Assembly: GCA_022559985.1 (NCBI GenBank)
Contig: JAFJTR010000022.1
Coordinates: forward strand, 310,001-374,000
DNA length: 64,000 nucleotides
From: Parastagonospora avenae f. sp. tritici 18332-5
Lineage: Eukaryota > Ascomycota > Dothideomycetes > Pleosporales > Phaeosphaeriaceae
Reading direction: 5' to 3'
Shown here one piece after another: positions 47,229-58,361 of the stretch. Position 1 is the first letter of the stretch. Each line of letters starts with the position of its first letter. The notes beneath the pieces are model-generated. The model did no database searches. It saw nothing but the letters and a program-made list of their open reading frames with translations, and was not told the DNA's origin. A program made the translations under genes and the position numbers.

Positions 47229-47553
47229 GATGGGCTGCGAAGAGAATCTTTCGGTAACTGTAGAGGATAGTAGATGTAAGTAGCCTTCAAACTTACCACA
47301 CGTGGTGGTGTCCGTACTGGTCGACGCACATGCAATGAATCGAAAATATCATCTGATCCACAAAACACAGGATAGCCAGACAGCGGGCTTAGAGTCAGTT
47401 TAGAAGCACATCATGATGGGTGTCAGCACGGCGACCGGGTAAATTGTATGCTGAACTAGCTGGTCTTTGATGTACAGGGCTGACCAGGGTGTACGATAGC
47501 CGAATTACCGTCTACGCTCGCTCCCGCAGTGAGTGTCAATATCTTGAAGGCCC
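47229..47553. other. Promoter region of the amidohydrolase gene
   Basis: 325 bases between two minus-strand genes. No coding sequence. No CGG inverted-repeat site of the Zn2Cys6 type that I would defend. Confidence 0.35.
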
Positions 47554-49825
47554 TCAATCAATACTGCTCCAGAAACTCCAGTCTATGTCTTGCAGTTCCA
47601 TGTCGAACTCAAAGTCAAATTCTGCGTCGAAGAAAGTGCCTTCAGCCATTCCAGCCAGGTTCTCCCGCACTTCCTCTTTGTGTTCTTGTGGCGCATAATC
47701 GGACTGCGCAGGTCCAGGGTCTAGACCAGCTCGGTAAGTAGTGAGTCGCTGCGCAACCTCTAAGATGAAAGGTGGCTCCCTCAATAGCTGACCATCGAAA
47801 CGTCCTGGATAAGCCTTCCACGCAGCGACCACGTGTTCAGCCGCCTGTAATCTTCTCCGATCATCTGCGAGGTTGAACATATCCGCATTACTGGCATATA
47901 CACTGGCGAGCAGGTCCCATAGTTCTTGTGCTTTTGCAATGTCACTGGTATCCGATGCTTCAACAAGAACAATCATGACTGCATTGGTCAGCAATGGCCT
48001 CCAGGGCTGTTGGTATTCTGTGTTCGCTTACAGGCCTGCCAAGAGAACCACACTCTGGTCAACCACTGGTAGCATGTGAGCGAAATTTGGCTCATGAGCG
48101 CAATGTGGTATCGTAAGGATTGTATTGATGCATTGAGGAGTGTTGCGCGATGCTCGCTGTCGCCCTGAGCACACGCACGGCCGTGCATCACGCGCAACTG
48201 CATATTCGTGATGAAGCTCCTGGTCAAAAGCTGAAGAAGAACATGTAAAGGGTTGATGGGATCGCAAAACTGTACGAAGTGACGATTGACGCCGTCCTCA
48301 AGTCGAGATAGCATGTCGTCCTTAGTTCTCGTCGCCATAGCAGAATTTGTCAACCAGGAAAGCTCAAAGCGACCGTGCTTTGAGAGGAAGTTTTGGCGCT
48401 GCTGATCAAGGACCCAATAAGTGAAGAGGTTGTAAGATAAGCTTGTCAGCCCTCTCCTCTCCGGCGGCGGGGTCGCGCTGCTGGCTTCAAGATCTTCATC
48501 CTCGATGTTCAGCGGCATTTTGACGTCCCAGCCGGCAGTCAGCGTCATGGGTGTGAGACCCATTCGAACCGCAGCCCCAAGATCGAGATGTTGTAATTGC
48601 CACCAGAGGCGCCGGCGCTCCTCTGTCGCTATCGGTGATAGTCCAAGAACAGCCCCATCACGGTGAAGTCCCAATTTCTCGGCATTACGGATCGTCATAC
48701 CCAACAATGACCAGAGGCTGTGGGTACTGATACGATCAAAACTGCCCATCTACGACGCAGTCAGCTTACCATTTCTACCGAGGCAATGTCACATATGCTG
48801 GTGATGTGCTAATATGAGCTGAAACGTGAAAGAAAATTGACATACGATGTAGAATACGGCCGCTCGAATGACATTGAGATCAGTCATGCAGAAGATATTT
48901 GTGTGCACCAAGGCTTCTTCGCATTGAAATTGACACTCTACGAGCAGGGTCGCCCGCTCCAATTGCAGCATGCTTCTGCACTCATCGTCGGTGAGACTAT
49001 TTACACTCGCGTAGCAAATGGCCGTCACGAGGGCGTGTTCGGCTGGAGTGAGGAACGGTTGAAGTTCCATACTGGTCGACCGGGTACGCAAGTCTTTCAC
49101 CACCCATCTATACATGATTCGGACAAGAGGCTCAATACGCTGCGTGAATATCTGCCATAGGATTATCGCGCGCTGTATAGAAAACGGTTCTGTTGGTGTG
49201 GCGGATGTTGTGCGATTGAAGACCAGGCCCGTCATTGCGTGAGGTCTAGGACGTGACTGGAACGGAGTTCTTTGACTGCGAGACTCGCGATTGCCCTCAA
49301 TCTTCCCTCTCCAGCCCTGCCAAGCGCGACTGAGAATGTCAACAGTATCCAAAGACTAACGTCGGCCGTCGCAAAGATGTATGCCCAATACCCGCAAGGA
49401 AAACAACGTGCGTCAAAATTTGCCGGACGTTCGACACCCCTCAAAGTGTAAGATGGGCATATGATCACGTTATTTGATGTTTGGGGTAGAAAGACTCACG
49501 ACTCAAGATATTGGATTCCGCCATCTTCCTCTAAGATCACCGGATCATTACTCCGCAGCTCAATGGGCGCATGCGCATCAACGCCTCTCTGTTGGGTTGC
49601 CACGCGAGGAGTATTCTCAGGGGGCGAAGTAGACTCTCTATCGCTCGGATTACCGCCAAGTTCTCGAACAAGGCTTTCAAGCTGTCGAATACGGTCGATG
49701 GGTGTGCTTGCAGGATAGGTGCATCGGTCGTTCTTGCGTCGCTTACAGTTTGAGCATGGTTCCAAACGGTCGCAGCGCACTTTTCGCTTCGCGCATGGCC
49801 GGCAAGCTTGACTGTGGGTCATCAT
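47554..49825 (-). CDS. Zn2Cys6 transcription factor (fungal_trans domain)
   Basis: The N-terminal exon (start 49825, or the adjacent ATG at 49822) carries the binuclear zinc cluster ACRPCAKRKVRCDRLEP then CSNCKRRKNDRC (C-x2-C-x6-C-x5-C-x2-C-x8-C), followed by the linker helix DRIRQLESLVRELG. The central fungal_trans domain is seen in 48846 upward (AIILWQIFTQRIEPLVRIMY), 48032-48749 (GSFDRISTHSLWSLLGMTIR, RRLWWQLQHLDLG) and the last exon 47554-47978, which ends in an acidic tail (EFDFEFDMELQDIDWSFWSS), a plausible activation region. Joins at 48846/48749 and 48032/47978 are canonical. The join between the zinc exon (donor near 49499) and the central domain could not be made in frame with one simple intron. 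It is probably the local regulator of the cluster. Confidence 0.78.
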
Positions 49826-50125
49826 CAATCGCTGTGCGAAAAAGTGGTGTGAAAAGTATCGGGGGGTGTGCGAAGGTCGTCGGTCTCGGGCCCTGGCTTG
49901 ATGATGACGCTTACATCCAATGGCACGCCTTAACACCTCGGAGTGGGGCCGCCTCATTCACTCGATCACACTCAGAGACAAAGTCAATCTTCATCGCGAC
50001 GCGACGGCATCCGCGGGTCAGCGTAGAAACTGTGTCTCCTCAAGCTATACACAGTATAAGACCATGCCTTGGCTTGACAAAATGGCATACCAGCTTCCAT
50101 CAACTGATCTTTGCGAGCAAACATC
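49826..50125. promoter_or_regulatory. 300-bp divergent promoter, Zn2Cys6 regulator / MFS transporter 2
   Basis: It lies between two outward-facing start codons. The close head-to-head spacing of a pathway regulator and a pump suggests shared control. CGG triplets occur (for example CCTCGGAGTGG, GCATCCGCGGG), but I see no clear CGG-Nx-CCG pair, so no site is assigned. Confidence 0.45.
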
Positions 50126-51937
50126 ATGTCCAAAATCGAGGAGGATGATCAGTCGGACCAACAACTTCAGGTGCCTCAACCAAGTCGGCGACTCCAAGAT
50201 GACGACGCAGACTACCCTTCGACTAAGATCGTCATACCAGCCATGTTAGCGATATGGCTTGCTTTCTTCGTAGTGGCACTTGTATGCAGAAAGTACTGAG
50301 CAACTTTCGAGCTTGGCTAACACTGACTACAGGATCGCACCATCATCGGCACAGCCGTTCCAACCATCACTCAGCAGTTCAATAGCTTTGGCGACATTGC
50401 TTGGTACGAAGCTGGTTTCCTGCTACCATTCTGCGTCCTTCAGCTGTCATTTGGTCGCATTTACCAATACTACTCCGCCAAATGGGCCATGATTATAAAC
50501 ATCTGCATCTTTGAAATCGGCTCAATTGTGTGCGCTACAGCCCCAAACTCTAAGGCTTTGATCGTAGGCAGAGTCATTACCGGTATTGGCGGCGCAGGTG
50601 TCACGCCTGGAGCGTTCTTGTTGATCACGTTCCTCGTACCTGTAAAAGACCGACCAAAATACATCGGCAGTCTTGGTTCAGCATTCGGCATCACCTCCAT
50701 ACTAGGACCTATTCTGGGTGGATATCTTACAGCGGCATCCTGGCGCTGGTGCTTCTACCTTAACATTCCCGTCGGCGGTGTTTCGATTGTTCTGATCACG
50801 TGGCTCATTCCGAAGACCACGCCACCAGTCAAGCGATCTTCCACCTGGAAAGGAAAGTTCTTTGAGCTCGACCCTCTTGGCTTCCTTCTTATCGGAACTT
50901 CGATCATTTGCTTATTGTTGGCAATACAATTTGGTGGCAAAGAGTACAGCTGGAGTAGTGGAGTGGTGATTGCCCTGTTTGTAATCTCAGGTGTTTTCGG
51001 CATAGTCTTCGCGGGCTTCTCGATATGGCGTGGAGAGAAAGGAACGTTGCCCCCGAGTATTGTCAGTCAACGCAGCGTTCTGTCCGGTGCAATTGCGAGT
51101 ATCGGAATCGGGTCCGTTTTGGTACTGTTCGCATTCTACTTGCCCATCTGGTTCCAAGTCATTCAGAACAAGTCACCACAAAACTCCGGCCTTTCGTTGA
51201 CACCACTGCTACTCAGCGTGGTTATCGCTGTCATTCTCAGTGGTATCTTCGCAAGCGTGCTGGGATATTACGTGCCGGCATTGCTACTGGGAGCATGCTT
51301 CTCAATGTTGGGCGCCGGCTTGATAACGACTTGGTCTGCCACAGTCAGCCCGGGCAGATGGATCGGCTACCAGGTATACTCATCCCCGAAAACCATCGTG
51401 CTGAAGCTTTCTAACATTCTATAGATCATAGCAGGAATTGGGCTTGGTCTCACCTTACAGGGCCCCAACATCGCAGCGCAGACTGTGCTCTCCAAGAAAG
51501 AAGTTTCCATCGGCCTGTCAATCATTAATCTCGCCAACTTCCTCGGCTCAACAATCTCCGTGACTGTGGCACAGGCACTGCTGCAAAATCGACTGGTCGC
51601 AGAACTCGAGCCACTTTTGCCGGGCGTTAATCTCACAAAAATCGCAAACAGCGGTGCGGCCTTTCTCAGAGGTGCAACAACACCTGATCTGCTACCGGAA
51701 GTTCTAGGCGCGTATAATGACGCGTTGCGAGATGTCTGGTATCTTGCGCTTGGCCTTTCTGGTCTTGTCCTCCTGGCAAGCTTTGGCATGGAGTGGAAGA
51801 ACGTCAAGGGCGACAAGGCAGACAAGGTCGATGCAAGCAGGGAAGAGGTTGAGACCGAATCACCAGATCGTCCGCAGTCGCAGGAGAAATACGTCGAGCC
51901 GTCTCAGCAAACGCGAGGATGCGAGTCCTGTAGATAA
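50126..51937 (+). CDS. MFS drug/toxin-type efflux transporter 2 (14-TM, DHA2)
   Basis: Three exons (50126-50281, 50333-51373, 51425-51937) give 569 residues. The N-terminal tail is acidic (KIEEDDQSDQQ), then TM1 continues across the first intron into DRTIIGTAVPTITQQF. Landmarks are FEIGSIVCATAPNSKALIVG, GRVITGIGGAGVTPGAF, LGPILGGYLTAASWRWCFYL (motif C) and NIPVGGVSIV, and the final TM is ALGLSGLVLLASFGMEW. The cytosolic end is rich in Glu, Lys and Gln. It is closely related in design to the pump at 43.7 kb but has far fewer introns, so the two are not a recent duplication. Plasma-membrane export of a metabolite or toxicant is the likely role. Confidence 0.92.
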
Positions 51938-52279
51938 TACGTTTCGGGTGGGATAGACTGGTGTAAATGCGTGTCTCTGTAATCTAACTTATAACTATAG
52001 AATATGTAACTTTCATGTATTTAGATGGATGAAAGGACATGATTAAAATGTAGAAGGGCTTGTAATCTCAAAATGATATCGAAATTCCTAAGAGGCGACT
52101 TCTATCACCTTCCACCACTCTGCGAATCGATTTGCCCCCCAGCTTGCGGAGACAAACAAGGTTGAAGCGATTGGAGAGACTTCAAAAGCTGCGGCATGCT
52201 CTTGAAGAGAATTAGTAACGGTTGCGAGTCGCACTCTCCACGTCATCGCCGATTTCTTGAACCATGAGATGCGGCGCTT
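51938..52279. other. Convergent 3' intergenic region
   Basis: 342 bases, A/T-rich after the transporter stop. No gene. Confidence 0.4.
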
Positions 52280-53245
52280 TCACAAGCCTTCACGATACCA
52301 CCTCTTGACCTCATTGACCCATGTTTCAACGCCTCCTTTCACCAATCGCAGGTCTTCCTGTACAAAGTCCCACTCCTGCTCAATCCCTCTGCGAAATGCG
52401 TTTTCATCAAATGGCTCATCGTGGGGATGGATTTCGTAATTGTCGCAACGACTCAATAGCAGATCCGCTTCTTTAGCAACCCTGCGCCCCGGTTCTATGA
52501 CGTCGTAGTACAAGTCGGTGTTCCTTCCATACAGCTCAGGCGGGATACCATGTCGAGAATGCGCTAGTGCTAGAAGGCCGTTTTGCCACAGGCTTGACCA
52601 TGTCTCTCCGTTCACGAAGTCCAGATGGTGCTTGACTTTTGCTCTCGGATAGTCAGTGCAGAATTTTGCGATTCGATTGAAGCTGGTGAGCGGGGACCGC
52701 AAGTATTGAACGAGCAACGCGTCTTCCGCAGCTCTCTTAGCGGCTCTCTCACTTTCTGTTTGCGCATCCTCCATTTCGTGGTCTTCTGGTACAGGAGGAA
52801 TCTCTGGAGAAGCCGATCTCAGTGTGACGAGCCTGATTTGAGAACGCCAATACGGCCCGCAGTGGTGCAAGAAGCGAGCGAATTGGTAGCAGGCAGCCGC
52901 CTCCCAATCCTCGCGTCGGACGAAGCCAATGTTATTGTACTTTAGGCCCAAGCCTTTGGTTTCGTTGCGCAGGGAGCGGCATACATATTGTAGCTGGTTG
53001 GCTTCTACCATGGTATATTCGTCTTCGTAGAGCTTGAAGCTGCTGGGGTGAAGACGCTCGTAATAAACCGTGATCCTCGTGTCTGGTGCTGCTTCGAGTT
53101 CGGACTTGTTTTCACCGTTGTGGCGATTCGGTGTCGATTGTAGTGATCGCGTTTCTTTACAGAATAGTTGACCATTGTTCGAAGTAAGCACGAACTGGTA
53201 GATGAGGTTGCGTAACTCGCCAGGCAAAAGTAATAAGGACATCAT
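52280..53245 (-). CDS. F-box-like hypothetical protein
   Basis: Intronless, 321 residues. It opens with LLLLPGELRNLIYQFVL, the LPxELRNxIY motif of F-box-like proteins that are very numerous in dothideomycete and related genomes. The body has IRLVTLRSASPEIPPVPEDH and a charged, Glu-rich segment around residues 165-185, and ends in WVNEVKRWYREGL. No catalytic motif. An F-box-like start suggests a protein-protein adaptor, but binding to Skp1 has not been shown for most such proteins. Confidence 0.85.
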   Translation of the reverse strand: MMSLLLLPGELRNLIYQFVLTSNNGQLFCKETRSLQSTPNRHNGENKSELEAAPDTRITVYYERLHPSSFKLYEDEYTMVEANQLQYVCRSLRNETKGLGLKYNNIGFVRREDWEAAACYQFARFLHHCGPYWRSQIRLVTLRSASPEIPPVPEDHEMEDAQTESERAAKRAAEDALLVQYLRSPLTSFNRIAKFCTDYPRAKVKHHLDFVNGETWSSLWQNGLLALAHSRHGIPPELYGRNTDLYYDVIEPGRRVAKEADLLLSRCDNYEIHPHDEPFDENAFRRGIEQEWDFVQEDLRLVKGGVETWVNEVKRWYREGL

Positions 53246-53600
53246 TATGCTACACTCGGTAGTCCTGGCTGGTGAGGCTATTCACAGCGGCCGAACATAG
53301 AGGTGGGAGATCACGGTACACTTTCTAAGAGTCTCCTAGGTCAGTCGTCACGAAAGCTGGTTTCGGCAAATGGTGCAGATAATTCGCATGCGAGCTACAA
53401 CGCGAAACATTTTCTTCTGGTAATCTATCGTGAAAATTGCAGCTGCTAAACTTGTCCGAGCCTTGCGATAATCCCACGCGGGAATGCATTAGTGCGTCCC
53501 CAAGCTGGCCAATCTATAGAGCGACAGCTGATCCATGGGCGCATTTATTCCCAACACGACACACTTGTAAGCCAGCATGTGCGTCTTTCCAATGCATACC

Positions 53601-54542
53601 TCACAGCGATTTCTCAATCGCGGCGAGAGCATCCATTCTGTCCCTAACATTATCCTTGACTGCATCGCCGACTGGCAGGTACGGCCGTCTGGGTACAAGC
53701 TTTGCCTCAGCATCCAGGATACCTGCAGCGACTGCACTGTACTGCGACGCTGCATACTTGGTGCTGGCAATGCCGCTCTTTATTGGCGTCTCCGCCAGCG
53801 CAGCGGTCTGATGTAACTTGAGTGCTTCCTGCGTCTTTCCGTTGGTATACAGCGCGTATATCTTGGAAATCGTCTTCGGGAAGATGTTCGAGAAAGCGGA
53901 TACGCATCCCGCGCTTCCGACAGCAAGACCACCAACGAGGAAGTCGGCTTGTCCAGCGTATGTAGAGAATGAGTCACTCGACAGCTCTGCGGCAAGTCTG
54001 GTGATCTTCGCGACGCTCCCACATGTGAGCTTCACGCCGACAATCTTGCCGGGATTTTGTTGAGCCAAGGCAGCGATGGTGTTCGAATCGAGATCGACGC
54101 CATTGCATATTCCTGGGAAATTGTATATGACTAGCGGCAGGTCGGACTTCTGCGCGACTTCGTTGTAGAACCCCATGACCACCTCTTTCGACGTCGCGGG
54201 GCCGTAGTAGCTCGCTGGCAGTAGCAAACCATAGTTTGCACCGGCTGCCATCGCATCTCCGACATTCTCGAGTACTTGGGCGACACTGAAGCCGCTCACG
54301 CCGACCATCAGAGGGTAGTTTGGCCCAACAGCTTCGCGCGCGGCTTTCATGAGGGCAATGCGCTCATCTCGAGTGAGTAGAAATGCTTCTGCGTTGGACC
54401 CAAGAATTACAAGTCCTGTGAGGCCAGATTTAGAGAGGTAAGCGAAGTATTTCTTTTGAGCCTCGAGATCCAAGGCGCCCGTTGAAGGAAGATAGAAGGT
54501 CACTGCAGGGCACCATACTCCGGGCGCTGGTGGGGGTGCCAT
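53601..54542 (-). CDS. Dihydrodipicolinate synthase family aldolase/lyase
   Basis: Intronless, 313 residues, full family length. It is a TIM-barrel class I aldolase with the Schiff-base Lys171 (IVGVKLTCG) and catalytic Tyr140 (LVIYNFPG). The substrate carboxylate loop is GSNAEAFLLTRDER where bacterial DapA has GTTGE. Fungi make lysine by the aminoadipate route, so this is not a lysine enzyme. Fungal members act as 2-keto-3-deoxy-L-galactonate aldolase (LGA1/GaaC in galacturonate breakdown), 4-hydroxy-2-oxoglutarate aldolase or related lyases. Which one cannot be settled here. Confidence 0.92.
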   Translation of the reverse strand: MAPPPAPGVWCPAVTFYLPSTGALDLEAQKKYFAYLSKSGLTGLVILGSNAEAFLLTRDERIALMKAAREAVGPNYPLMVGVSGFSVAQVLENVGDAMAAGANYGLLLPASYYGPATSKEVVMGFYNEVAQKSDLPLVIYNFPGICNGVDLDSNTIAALAQQNPGKIVGVKLTCGSVAKITRLAAELSSDSFSTYAGQADFLVGGLAVGSAGCVSAFSNIFPKTISKIYALYTNGKTQEALKLHQTAALAETPIKSGIASTKYAASQYSAVAAGILDAEAKLVPRRPYLPVGDAVKDNVRDRMDALAAIEKSL

Positions 54543-55656
54543 TACCGAAGTCGGATACTGTAGTGGGAGTTTGATGAGAGGGTTCGATATTCACGTTCGC
54601 TGGGTCCTTGATGCTGTGTGCGGGGTGGCCGAAGATGCAAGACTGGTAGCGATTTCAAAGCGTGCGCAAGTTTCTAACAATGAGAAGGTCGTGATTTGAA
54701 GCTCGAAGCTGTTAGTGGGATGTCGCACCTGATCGGTGAGGCTTCCCGATTTCACACTCGGCAAGTCTACCCGACGCCTTGAATAGCCGCTCGATCTTCC
54801 CATGAAGGGTTTACTCCAAACGTCTTCGCCTCCTGGACACTCAGACAGCTACCGTATCTCCGTTTTGATCATCAAGGCTCGATGCGCAAATGACTCTTTG
54901 TTTCTGCTCCCGAGCGATACATTGAACTTGCTCCACCCCCTCGATGGATGTCAACCATCGCTGGATGATCACTCAAGCATATGATCCCAGCTGCAATTTC
55001 ACAATGCCCGCTGAGGTCAAAGAAGGAGAACACAGCAAGCCACACGTCCGTGGATGCGGCCGACTTTGGCGACTTTACGATCTCGCAAAATGATGTGGTG
55101 GACGGCCTGGGACCTGATGCATGCATGACCGGCAAGCTATCCGTTGCCGGCGCGATATCCGTTGCCGGCGCAACCTCCTAGCGTCGGTTACAAACAGAAC
55201 CTTCACCACCTCTAAGCTTCTTCATGCACATCCCCTCTGCGGACCACTTCTTGCGGAAAACGACGCAAAATTTCAGCACCAATCTGTGCAAAATGCCAGT
55301 GGCCGCCCCCAAAGTCGCCAAAGCGATCTTCAAATCTCGGACACATTGTAGGCTCGACAAGTCGCCTGCATGGCGCCCGATCACGCTATCGACAAGATTT
55401 TTTATACTAAATCGTGAACCAAAAGATGTCCCGCATGCTGCAGTTCCGGCGGCATTCCATGATATCTAGTGCGAAGACCCCGAGGCGGCGCTGGGGGTCT
55501 AGCACACGCAACGAGGATGAAAGTCAAAACCTAACCGAGGCACACTTTTAAGGATTCTCTTGTCATCCTGGAAGCGAATTGGGCTCACAAAAGAAGCAGT
55601 AACTAGGCTGGCAGCATCAACACAGCGCTTCTAAGGCTGACTACATCAACCATCAC
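54543..55656. other. 1.1-kb intergenic region with an 18-bp tandem repeat
   Basis: No supported gene. TATCCGTTGCCGGCGCGA is repeated in tandem at 55138-55155 and 55156-55173 (last bases diverge). A short plus-strand frame (54981-55181) ends within this repeat, but nothing else supports it. Confidence 0.4.
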
Positions 55657-55701
55657 TTGATCAAGTCAGCTGGTGGGCATGCTCTGCTATCACTGACGAC
55701 A

Positions 55702-56595
55702 ATGGACCCTAGCGCAAAGATTTCCGAGGACTCAGATCAGTGCTTCTACGCCGATGCCAGTATCATAGCTTTCTCAAATCGATCGTTGAAACAAAGCCAT
55801 ATAGCGGATTGCCCAACACCATCGCTGCTGTCACTCTCCGGCGAGCTCCGCAATGAGATATACAGCCATCTCCTACCAGATTCCATAAACATACGAGAAG
55901 TGAAGGGACTATTGCTATCATGCAAACAGATCCGAGCCGAGTTGCACAGCTTGCTGATGCGATGCGCCAAACAAGCTCTCGAAGCCCCGAAGAAGGTCCA
56001 CCTCCATACTCCTCAAGTAGAAGCATATACACAACTTCGGAATGTCACCGTCCAGCTATACTGTACCTACGGCAGATCGAGTGACCATCGAGAAAGCCGC
56101 AACGAAGGAAGTTTCGTAAACGCTTTCGCAAACCTTCGAGCTTTGCTCGCGCTGCATCTTACCTACGTCACGGTAGCCATTCCTCTCCAGTTCCAAGCAG
56201 GCTTCGACATGCAGCAGCCTCTCGTTCGGTTTCGTGTACTCCAGAACAGTTTGGAGACGTTCAAGATCTGTAATCAGTATGGGACAGCGAACGCGAAGCA
56301 CGTCATCTTCGACTACACACCAACCTTGATGGGACCGCTCCCACACCCAGGACACAGACCATACATGGCCTTTGTAAGACAAGAAAACCGATCGCATAAG
56401 GTGGACGGGGTACCGAGACGCATGCGCAAGGCCCGGTATGCCATGCTCGGCCACGATGCGAGTTATGACAGCTTGGGCTTGCAGATGCCCAATGGTCAGC
56501 TATTGGAGACGGATGAGCGCATGATGGCGACACTTGAAGAAATCATCAGGTTGAGCCGCCAAGCGAGCGATGCGACATCAAGTAGAAACGCATAG
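55702..56595 (+). CDS. F-box-like hypothetical protein
   Basis: Intronless. 297 residues from the ATG at 55702, or 312 from 55657; the shorter form starts MDPSAKISEDSDQ and is favoured only weakly. LLSLSGELRNEIYSHLL at residues of about 43-59 is the F-box-like motif, followed by LLLSCKQIRAELHSLL. A middle region has RNVTVQLYCTYG and a C-terminal segment is rich in Arg and Met. It belongs to the same broad family as the protein at 52.3 kb but is not closely similar. Function unknown. Confidence 0.82.
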   Translation: MDPSAKISEDSDQCFYADASIIAFSNRSLKQSHIADCPTPSLLSLSGELRNEIYSHLLPDSINIREVKGLLLSCKQIRAELHSLLMRCAKQALEAPKKVHLHTPQVEAYTQLRNVTVQLYCTYGRSSDHRESRNEGSFVNAFANLRALLALHLTYVTVAIPLQFQAGFDMQQPLVRFRVLQNSLETFKICNQYGTANAKHVIFDYTPTLMGPLPHPGHRPYMAFVRQENRSHKVDGVPRRMRKARYAMLGHDASYDSLGLQMPNGQLLETDERMMATLEEIIRLSRQASDATSSRNA

Positions 56596-56909
56596 ACAGA
56601 GACCTCGAGAAGAAATGCTTACCTCCGGTTTTCATTGCAGCTCACAAGCTGTGCGCCATGAGATCACACCAAGATTCTTCGCCATCAGCCCTAGTCCTAT
56701 GATCTGTGTGTTCGAGACTGAGTACGGCAATGTCATCAAAAGAGCTTACTACATGTAGGAATTTTGCCTATCACCTAGCGATACCATGCGCCGTGTTCAA
56801 AGGAAGCGTCTCCGTGTGAATGATAGAAACCCACGTTTTCATGTCTTCGCTCAGGTCCAGTCATCCTCAGTACCTCTTGTCTTGTTCAATCGTCGCTCAG
56901 AACCTTGGG

Positions 56910-57070
56910 ATGCGTTCTTATGTTGCTCCCCTTCTACTATCATTGGCGGTGGCCACTCTTATCGCTGATAATGCTCGCGACCTCAACCAGTTAAAGCAGC
57001 TTGAGTGCAAGCTCATCTCGGCCGTCGTGAACAATCTCCTTCTGATCATTGTTGCTCAGAATCTGTCGCA
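56910..57070 (+). CDS. Possible small secreted protein (first exon)
   Basis: An ATG at 56910 opens a clean signal-peptide-like sequence (MRSYVAPLLLSLAVATLIAD), followed by NARDLNQLKQLECKLISAVV and a second hydrophobic stretch. The frame meets TGA at the end of LSQ, but a GT donor lies exactly there (CA|GTGAGT, 57071). An acceptor at ATGTAG about 57 bases on gives a short tail. It is too short for certainty. Confidence 0.3.
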
Positions 57071-57229
57071 GTGAGTGCAAGCAGTGCGCAAGGAATTAAG
57101 GATTGAACTCAGATGTCATTTTATGTAGCTATGAACAGTATATGTAGTAAATCAGAGGTGGCGGGCACTGCATAGTACAGCAGTGGAGACATGAAACTGT
57201 GCTACGTAGTACAAGGAAAAGGAAATACT

Positions 57230-57767
57230 CTAGAATCGCGACAGAATCTCCATCGCTATAGTTACGAGAACATTGACTACCACTTCAACTTCTGTTTCGA
57301 GCACGGTTGTCTCTGAAACTACGACATCAACCACAGTACTTACTTCGCTCGTCACGACAACCTCCGCCACGGGGACTCTCACGGCCGACGCAATTGCCCA
57401 GACTGAGACTACAGCGTAAGCCGCTTTTAGATTCCAGCAGGTTGCCATCGCTAACGAGCTGAAGCTTTACTGCCCCTGTTTCTTGTAACGCGATTGCGAA
57501 GAGGACAGCCCCAGCCCCGACCACCCCCAATCCAGTGAAGACTTTGCCCTCGAGCCCGGCATCTCTAGGCGCGTGTGGCAACGCACCTCCAGGGCTCAAG
57601 TAATTTGCATGCTCGCAAGTTTCGAAGGCATGCGGCTGCCTTGCAATTCCAACACCCACAACCACGGTTACAGCCTGCACCACAGCTCCGGCCGTAACTA
57701 TTGCGACTTCAACCGTCCTGCCAGCCATGGCCCTCAGGTATTCTGCCCGAGGCGCGACCCATCTCAC
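57230..57767. other. Low-complexity coding-like block, strand ambiguous
   Basis: Read on the plus strand, about 57256-57419 encodes a Thr/Ser-rich stretch (RTLTTTSTSVSSTVV, TTTSTTVLTSLVTTTSATG) like fungal cell-wall proteins. Read on the minus strand, 57327-57728 gives a Val/Ala-rich protein starting MAGRTVEVAIVTAGAVVQAV. I cannot build a complete gene on either strand. Confidence 0.3.
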
Positions 57768-58361
57768 CTTCCCTCACTCCAGCACTAGTCCTATTGATGG
57801 TTAGCGCGTGACTTCATGTCTATATAGATCCTTCCTCCGTAGCAATGCATGGAATGGGCTGTGCAGCTGGTCGCACAAGGGCGGGAGATAAAACCACCTG
57901 TTAATAGATCAAACGAAACAGACACAATAAATCACGTCAATCATCAACATCGTCAAGAACCCTTTGAATCTCACAGCCCTATTACGCCTCTCTATCACCG
58001 CTCCAAAGTTAACTATTTAACACTATACTTTTTACCGACTTCCTTCAGTGCAATTTATTCTTCTAAACCTTGCAATTTAAGATCTTCAGTCGCCTCATCA
58101 ATCGAAGCTATAGTCGTGGAGTTATCGCGCGTCAAAGCTATGGTGTTGAGACGCGCCTTGGTGTTCGGCGGGGCACACTGCGCACGGGCACGTTAGCGTG
58201 GTCGGGTTGTCTGCAACCACTCCTTTTTGCATTTCAGGTCGGGAGCACGACGTCCAAGCGACTCGGAACTCTGCTCGCCTGACTTTTCACCACATCGCAT
58301 AGTAATAAGCTTTGCGAGACCATAGATTACCTGTATCATTTTACCAGCGTCATATCAACTA
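57768..58361. other. Intergenic, no supported gene
   Basis: 594 bases. The one longer frame (57849-58196) has no domain and an erratic composition. Confidence 0.35.

Noticed and set aside
54872..55181. Overlapping short frames on both strands
   Set aside because: Unsupported by any motif; one ends inside a tandem repeat.
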